Assembly (NCBI GenBank): GCA_946222435.1 | Contig: CAMIOJ010000079.1 | Location: 1 to 8,388, forward strand | Length of the DNA stretch: 8,388 nt | Reading direction: 5' to 3' | Source: an uncultured Micrococcus sp. | GTDB taxonomy: Bacteria > Actinomycetota > Actinomycetes > Actinomycetales > Micrococcaceae | Shown here: one piece after another, positions 4,916 to 8,388 of the stretch | Layout of the letters: each line of letters starts with the position of its first letter | Position numbering within the stretch: the stretch's first letter is position 1 | Program-made: the position numbers and the translations under genes | The notes under the pieces: generated by a model | The model's input: the letters and a program-made list of their open reading frames with translations, nothing else | What the model was told of the DNA's origin: nothing | Databases searched by the model: none

Positions 4916-5848
4916 GTGGCCAGCACCGGGACCAGCGGCCGCGTCCTTCACGACGACGGCTCCGTCGCCTTCGTGAAGTCCGGCGCCCTGCCCGGGCTCC
5001 TCGCCGTGGAGGCCCGTGGCCTGCGCGCCCTGGCCGCGGCCGGCGCCCGCGTCCCGGAGGTGCTGCGGGCCGAGGACGACCGGCTGGAGATCGAGTGGAT
5101 CGAGGACGCCGGCAGAGCGACCCCGCAGACCGAGGCGGCGTTCGGCCGGGAGCTGGCTGCCCTACACCACGAGTCCCGGCTGCCGGAGGCCGAGGACGAC
5201 TGGTTCGGTGCCGTGGATGGTCCGGCGGACGCAGCCGGCCGCGCTGGTTCGAGCGGTAACGGCCCCGCTCAGGCGGCCGGCGCGGAGGCGACCGGCCCCG
5301 AACGGGGGAAGGCCTGGCTGGGTGCCGCGGAGATCGACCTGACCCCCTGCCCCACCTGGGCCGAGTCCTGGGTGGTGCGGCGCGTCGTTCCTCTGGCCGG
5401 CCAGGCGGCGGCCACCGGCAGCGCCCCGGCACGCGTCCGGGACCTGGCGGGTCGGCTGGCTGAGCTGACCGACGGCTTCGGCCCCGGCTCGCCGGCCACG
5501 CACCCGGGTGCGGCGGTGCTGGGAGGCGCCGAGCCGTCGTCGTTGGTCCACGGGGATCTGTGGGCCGGGAACCGGCTGATCGACGGCCAGGGGCGCAGCT
5601 GGCTGATCGACCCGTGTGCGCACCGCGGCCACCGCGAGGTGGACCTGGCGATGATGGACCTGTTCGGCGGGTTCGGGCGGCAGGCGTGGGAGGCCTACGA
5701 CGACGTCTTCCCGCTCGCCGAGGGCTGGCAGGACCGGGTGCTCGCCTACCAGGCGGTGCCGCTGCTGGTGCACGCGGTGCTGTTCGGCGGCGGCTACGGG
5801 CGGCAGGCCGAGGCGTCGCTGGAGCACGCAGTGCGGCTGGGCGGCTGA
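4916..5848 (+). CDS. Fructosamine/ribulosamine kinase (FN3K) family protein
   Basis: This 310-aa protein has the aminoglycoside-phosphotransferase-like kinase fold. Lys21 in AFVKSG is the likely ATP-binding lysine and Glu32 in VEARGL its salt-bridge partner. The catalytic loop is HGDLWAGN (212-219) with Asp214. The metal-binding Asp232 lies in IDPC, followed by GHREVDLAMM (238-247), LFGGF, and a C-terminal YQAVPLLVHAVLFG block characteristic of FN3K homologues. The family phosphorylates the 3-position of protein-bound ketosamines so the sugar detaches, repairing glycation; bacterial members usually prefer ribulosamines and erythrulosamines. Oddities are Cys234 where Ala usually follows DP, and an Ala/Gly-rich insert near residues 104-130. 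GTG 4916 is chosen because it puts Lys21 at the expected place; its Shine-Dalgarno is weak, and in-frame GTG 4877 is an alternative. It probably forms an operon with the DUF3592-type gene and converges with the next gene, with 18 bp between stops. Confidence 0.88.
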   Translation: MASTGTSGRVLHDDGSVAFVKSGALPGLLAVEARGLRALAAAGARVPEVLRAEDDRLEIEWIEDAGRATPQTEAAFGRELAALHHESRLPEAEDDWFGAVDGPADAAGRAGSSGNGPAQAAGAEATGPERGKAWLGAAEIDLTPCPTWAESWVVRRVVPLAGQAAATGSAPARVRDLAGRLAELTDGFGPGSPATHPGAAVLGGAEPSSLVHGDLWAGNRLIDGQGRSWLIDPCAHRGHREVDLAMMDLFGGFGRQAWEAYDDVFPLAEGWQDRVLAYQAVPLLVHAVLFGGGYGRQAEASLEHAVRLGG

Positions 5849-5866
5849 ACGCCCCGCCGCGGCAGG

Positions 5867-6307
5867 TCAGGACTCGGTGGGCCCGGAGTCCGAGGGCTCA
5901 CCGTCGGCCACGGCGCCCGCCACCATGGCCGCGAAGCCGGGCATCCAGTCCGTCTCCTGCTCGCGCCAGTGCTTGGCGGCGGCGTCGAACGGGTAGAAGA
6001 CGGCGTTCTTCTCCTGGCTCACGATCACCCAGCGGTTCCGGTCCTGCGCCCCGTCCATGGCCCAGACGAGGCCGTGCCTGATGCAGAGGTGGTGGCCGAG
6101 CATCGCGCCGGTGACGCCCACCACGTTCTGGGCGATGTCCTGCGGCGCCGCGCCCTGGACCACGGCGGCGAGCGCCTCGGAGAACTCGGCGTCGATGCTC
6201 GCGGGGTCCTCCGCGTCGATGCCCCGTTCCCGGACGCCGAACAGCACGTGCTGCTCGATGAACCTCTGCTCGTCGGCGGTCAGGGGGCGCAGGGTGTTCT
6301 CGGCCAT
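5867..6307 (-). CDS. DUF3806-like hypothetical protein, paralogue 2
   Basis: This small soluble protein of 146 aa shares ordered blocks with the protein at 3513-3941: PLTADEQ near the N-terminus, LGHHLCIRHGLVW (residues 70-82), AVFYP (102-106) and HW-E----W-P-F (113-125). It is more diverged over residues 25-60 and ends in an acidic Ser/Gly/Pro tail. The shared His, Trp and Pro positions suggest a conserved fold, but I see no known catalytic signature. Assignment to DUF3806 is tentative. ATG 6307 has TAGCGT on the minus strand 7 nt upstream and only a GGAG too close to the start to act as a Shine-Dalgarno, so the mRNA is probably leaderless. It converges with the FN3K-family gene, and the DUF2520 gene ends 59 bp upstream on the same strand. 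Function unknown. Confidence 0.87.
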   Translation of the reverse strand: MAENTLRPLTADEQRFIEQHVLFGVRERGIDAEDPASIDAEFSEALAAVVQGAAPQDIAQNVVGVTGAMLGHHLCIRHGLVWAMDGAQDRNRWVIVSQEKNAVFYPFDAAAKHWREQETDWMPGFAAMVAGAVADGEPSDSGPTES

Positions 6308-6314
6308 GGCTCCG

Positions 6315-6320
6315 ACGCTA
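6315..6320 (-). promoter_or_regulatory. -10 element for leaderless DUF3806-like paralogue 2
   Basis: The minus strand reads TAGCGT followed by 7 nt and ATG, the standard geometry for leaderless transcripts in actinobacteria. No good -35 is found at 17-18 bp. The element indicates that this gene has its own promoter although it follows the DUF2520 gene on the same strand. Confidence 0.45.
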
Positions 6321-6343
6321 TCGGACTGCGCGACGCGGGACCC

Positions 6344-6355
6344 GGGCCGCGGCCC
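6344..6355. other. 12-bp perfect palindrome between the DUF2520 and DUF3806-like genes
   Basis: GGGCCGCGGCCC is self-complementary and lies 11 bp past the stop of the DUF2520 gene on the minus strand. As RNA it could form only a 4-bp stem with a CGCG loop, so it is a weak terminator at best. It may also be an operator or a chance product of high GC. Confidence 0.2.
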
Positions 6356-6366
6356 CGTGGAGGCGG

Positions 6367-7320
6367 TCAGGCCTCGCCGTCCGCCTCGCGCGGCTCGGCC
6401 GCTCCGTCCAGGGCAGTGCGGATGCGTCCGGCCACGTCCGCCCGCAGGGCGCCGCGCGACTCGGCGCGAGCGGCGGTGGCGCGGGCCAGGGCCTCCCAGG
6501 CGTGGAGGATGTCCGCGGGCATGCCCTCCTCCACCAGCTGCTCCAGGGTCTCGCGGTGGCCGCGCACGGTCTCCACGTCCCCGCGGGCCACCGGACCGGT
6601 GAGCGCGGCGTCACCGTCGGACAGCGCGTTCTCCAGGGAGGCGGTGAGCAGCGGGCGCAGCAGGCGCTCGGTGTCCGGGACGCCGATCTCTGCCAGCAGC
6701 TGCGCGGACTGCGCGGTCAGGGTGACCAGGTGGTTCGAACCGTGGGACAGGGCCGCGTGGTAGGTGGGCCGGTCGGCCTCCTTGATGACCACCGGCTCGC
6801 CGCCCATCTCCACGGTCAGCGCCTGCGCCACCGGCAGCACCACCGGATCCGCGGTGACGCCGAAGACGCAGTCCTTGAGCCGGTCCAGGTCCAGGGACAG
6901 GCCCGTGAACGTCATGGCCGGGTGGATGGCCAGCGGGATCGCCCCGGCGGCGCGCACGGACTGCATCACGCCCACCCCGTACCGGCCGGAGGTGTGCACC
7001 AGCAGGTGCCCGGCCTGCACGTGGCCGGCCCGCACGAGACCGTCCACGAGCTCGCCGACCACATCGTCCGGGACGGCGAACAGCACCATCTCGGACCGGC
7101 GCAGGATCTCCGGGATCTCCAGCACGGGCACATCCGGCAGCAGCGCCTCCGCGCGGGTGCGCGAGGCCTCGGAGACCGCATGCACGCCGGTGACAGTGTG
7201 TCCGGCGTTGCGCAGGGCGGCACCGAGCACGGCGCCCACCCGGCCGGCGCCGATCACGCCGACGCCGAGGCGTCCTGGCCGCTGGGTGGGGTCGATCGAG
7301 GTGTCCAGTCCTCCGGTCAC
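6367..7320 (-). CDS. Rossmann-like and DUF2520 domain-containing protein
   Basis: The protein is 317 aa, the usual size for this family. The N-terminal NAD(P)-binding Rossmann fold begins with GVGVIGAGRVG (19-29), whose GAGRVG matches GxGxxG. FAVPDD (81-86) and VHTSG (108-112) follow in the positions seen in pyrroline-5-carboxylate-reductase-like folds. IHPAMTFTG (132-140) links to the helical DUF2520 domain, which includes YHAALSHGSNHLVTL (187-201) and LTGPVARGD (240-248). The family is predicted to be an oxidoreductase, but its substrate is not established. In many actinobacteria it neighbours panC; here panC is absent from the window. The start is GTG 7320, directly after the TGA of the PH-domain gene, with AAGGAG 6 nt upstream inside that gene, so the two are co-transcribed and probably translationally coupled. 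Confidence 0.92.
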   Translation of the reverse strand: MTGGLDTSIDPTQRPGRLGVGVIGAGRVGAVLGAALRNAGHTVTGVHAVSEASRTRAEALLPDVPVLEIPEILRRSEMVLFAVPDDVVGELVDGLVRAGHVQAGHLLVHTSGRYGVGVMQSVRAAGAIPLAIHPAMTFTGLSLDLDRLKDCVFGVTADPVVLPVAQALTVEMGGEPVVIKEADRPTYHAALSHGSNHLVTLTAQSAQLLAEIGVPDTERLLRPLLTASLENALSDGDAALTGPVARGDVETVRGHRETLEQLVEEGMPADILHAWEALARATAARAESRGALRADVAGRIRTALDGAAEPREADGEA

Positions 7321-8388
7321 TCAGGTCTCCTTCGGCAGGGTCTGGCCGTCCGGCGAAACCGGGGCGGGTGCAGAGGTCGAGGTGGTCGATGCCGCGTCCG
7401 CCGGAGCTCCGGCACCGGCCGGCTGCAGCTGCCGCTCGAACCGCTCGAGCTCCTCGGGCGTCATCCACCGGTCGCGGTCCTTGTACCTGCGGGCCACGGC
7501 GGCGATCTCGGACTCGTGCCGGAACAGCCGCTCGGCCGTCTGCCGGTCCTGGGCCTTCACAGTGACGGCCTTGCCGCCGGCCAGGTCCATGGTCACGTCC
7601 GCCACCCGCAGGCGGCGCTGCACGGGTCCGGCGCTGATCTGCAGGTTCTGGATGCGCTCGTGCTCGGCCACCTCGAGGTGACGGGCGAAGCGTCCGCCGC
7701 GCACCAGCAGGAGCCGGTCCGTGGTGAGGTATCCGGTGCGGCGCCACGTGAACCAGGTGAACCAGGCGCGGGCCCGCCGCGGGATGTGGGTGAAGCCGCC
7801 GTCCGTGAGGTCGCCGTGCATGGCCACGTGCATCAGCTCGGCGGGGGTCAGCTCGGCGGCCTCGCCGGCGGCCGTGCCGGGCTCCGGGGACACGATGGTC
7901 AGCACGCGCAGCACGTCCTCCCACGGGCCCACGGGCAGCACCACCGACCGTTCGGACCCCAGGTCGAGCCCGTAACCGGCCACCTGCACGCGCACCTGGT
8001 ACCAGCCCAGCGGCCGCCAGAACAGGGACTGCCGGATGGTCACGCCCTGCACGCGCCCGGGCGGGACGGTCTGCGAGTTCGTCTCGGTCAGGCCGTAGCG
8101 CAGCTTCAGCCCGTCCCGCGAGTGGCGGACGGTGAAGCCCCAGCCCTTGTTCAGCCCCTTCCACGTGCTGGCGAGGACGGCGAAGAGCAGCGGGAACGCG
8201 ATGCCCGCGGACAGGATGCCCACGATCGAGCCGATGCTGTCCCCCTCGAGCCACGCCTCGGGCAGGAGCGCGAGTCCCAGCGCCGCCAGCCCCAGGAACC
8301 CGCCGAACCCGAGGACGGTCGCCAGCGGCCCCGAGTCGGACAGCAGCACCGAGCCCACCAGGCGCCCCGGCGGGACCGTGAGCATCAG
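7321..8388 (-). CDS. PH-domain (bPH2/YdbT-like) membrane protein (partial, N-terminus beyond right edge)
   Basis: The frame stays open to the right edge, giving at least 356 codons. An internal ATG at 8385 could be read as a start, but related proteins are usually about 450-550 aa, so the true start is probably outside. Numbering from that ATG, two membrane helices lie near residues 20-41 and 51-74. A bacterial PH-like domain follows (about 82-140), with TVPPGRVQGVTIRQSLFWRPLGW. A second begins TGYLTTDRLLLVRGG (217-231) and includes HERIQNLQISAGPVQRRL (242-259). A Pro/Ala/Ser/Thr-rich tail from about 321 ends the protein. The repeated PH/TM layout fits the YdbT-like family, whose role is not well defined. 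The stop TGA abuts the GTG of the DUF2520 gene, and the AAGGAG for that gene lies in its last codons. Confidence 0.88.
   Translation of the reverse strand: MMLTVPPGRLVGSVLLSDSGPLATVLGFGGFLGLAALGLALLPEAWLEGDSIGSIVGILSAGIAFPLLFAVLASTWKGLNKGWGFTVRHSRDGLKLRYGLTETNSQTVPPGRVQGVTIRQSLFWRPLGWYQVRVQVAGYGLDLGSERSVVLPVGPWEDVLRVLTIVSPEPGTAAGEAAELTPAELMHVAMHGDLTDGGFTHIPRRARAWFTWFTWRRTGYLTTDRLLLVRGGRFARHLEVAEHERIQNLQISAGPVQRRLRVADVTMDLAGGKAVTVKAQDRQTAERLFRHESEIAAVARRYKDRDRWMTPEELERFERQLQPAGAGAPADAASTTSTSAPAPVSPDGQTLPKET

Noticed and set aside
5833..5860. Hairpin between the convergent kinase and DUF3806-like genes
   Set aside because: Several alternative 5-bp GC stems are possible but none is long or unique enough to call a terminator.
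6611..8254. Minus-strand 547-codon open frame overlapping the PH-domain and DUF2520 genes
   Set aside because: It is a shifted-frame shadow with an Arg/Gly/Pro-rich product; the other frame gives clear PH and Rossmann motifs and a Shine-Dalgarno-led start.
1..8388. CRISPR arrays, tRNA/rRNA genes, transposases, attachment sites or a defence system
   Set aside because: I found no spaced direct repeats, tRNA-like cloverleaf, transposase or integrase motif, terminal inverted repeats or nuclease/effector domains. Every solid gene belongs to a metabolic, repair, membrane or uncharacterised family.

Overview
The window is very GC-rich, and its coding codons end almost always in G or C. Gene content and style (FN3K-family kinase, Rossmann/DUF2520 protein, multi-pass bacterial PH-domain protein, S9 peptidase, several apparently leaderless starts) point to an actinobacterium. 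I infer the Micrococcaceae (Micrococcus/Kocuria-like), but no marker gene in the window proves it. I see no tRNA, rRNA, CRISPR array, insertion sequence or phage gene; it reads as chromosomal housekeeping and accessory DNA.

Layout, left to right. At 1-537 (minus, cut by the left edge) is an Ala/Glu/Gln-rich helical protein ending in a short hydrophobic segment. A 238-bp gap holds its leader and, at 717-764, a 19-bp hairpin just past the stop of the next gene. At 776-2908 (minus) is a complete 710-aa S9 prolyl-oligopeptidase-family peptidase with a visible -35/-10 pair placed for leaderless transcription. Divergent from it, 3021-3500 (plus) is a 159-aa low-molecular-weight protein-tyrosine phosphatase (LMW-PTP). 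It converges on a small DUF3806-like protein at 3513-3941 (minus). A divergent promoter region follows, then a tiny membrane ORF at 4051-4173 (plus) that looks like a frameshifted remnant, a two-pass DUF3592-type protein at 4362-4862 (plus) and a fructosamine/ribulosamine-kinase family protein at 4916-5848 (plus). The kinase converges on a second DUF3806-like protein at 5867-6307 (minus), a diverged paralogue of the first. The right end is a minus-strand operon: a PH-domain membrane protein (7321 to the right edge) directly abutting a Rossmann/DUF2520 protein (6367-7320).

How the genes may fit together. The most interesting functional link is the LMW-PTP and the FN3K-family kinase on the same strand about 1.4 kb apart. 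Bacterial FN3K homologues phosphorylate ribulosamines and related ketosamines on glycated proteins, and LMW-PTP relatives can dephosphorylate protein-bound ribulosamine 5-phosphate, the step that would precede the kinase. The 3.0-6.3 kb segment may therefore be a protein-deglycation neighbourhood. The two DUF3806-like paralogues and the DUF3592 protein would then be uncharacterised neighbours worth testing. This is inference from gene content and position; nothing in the sequence proves a joint function.
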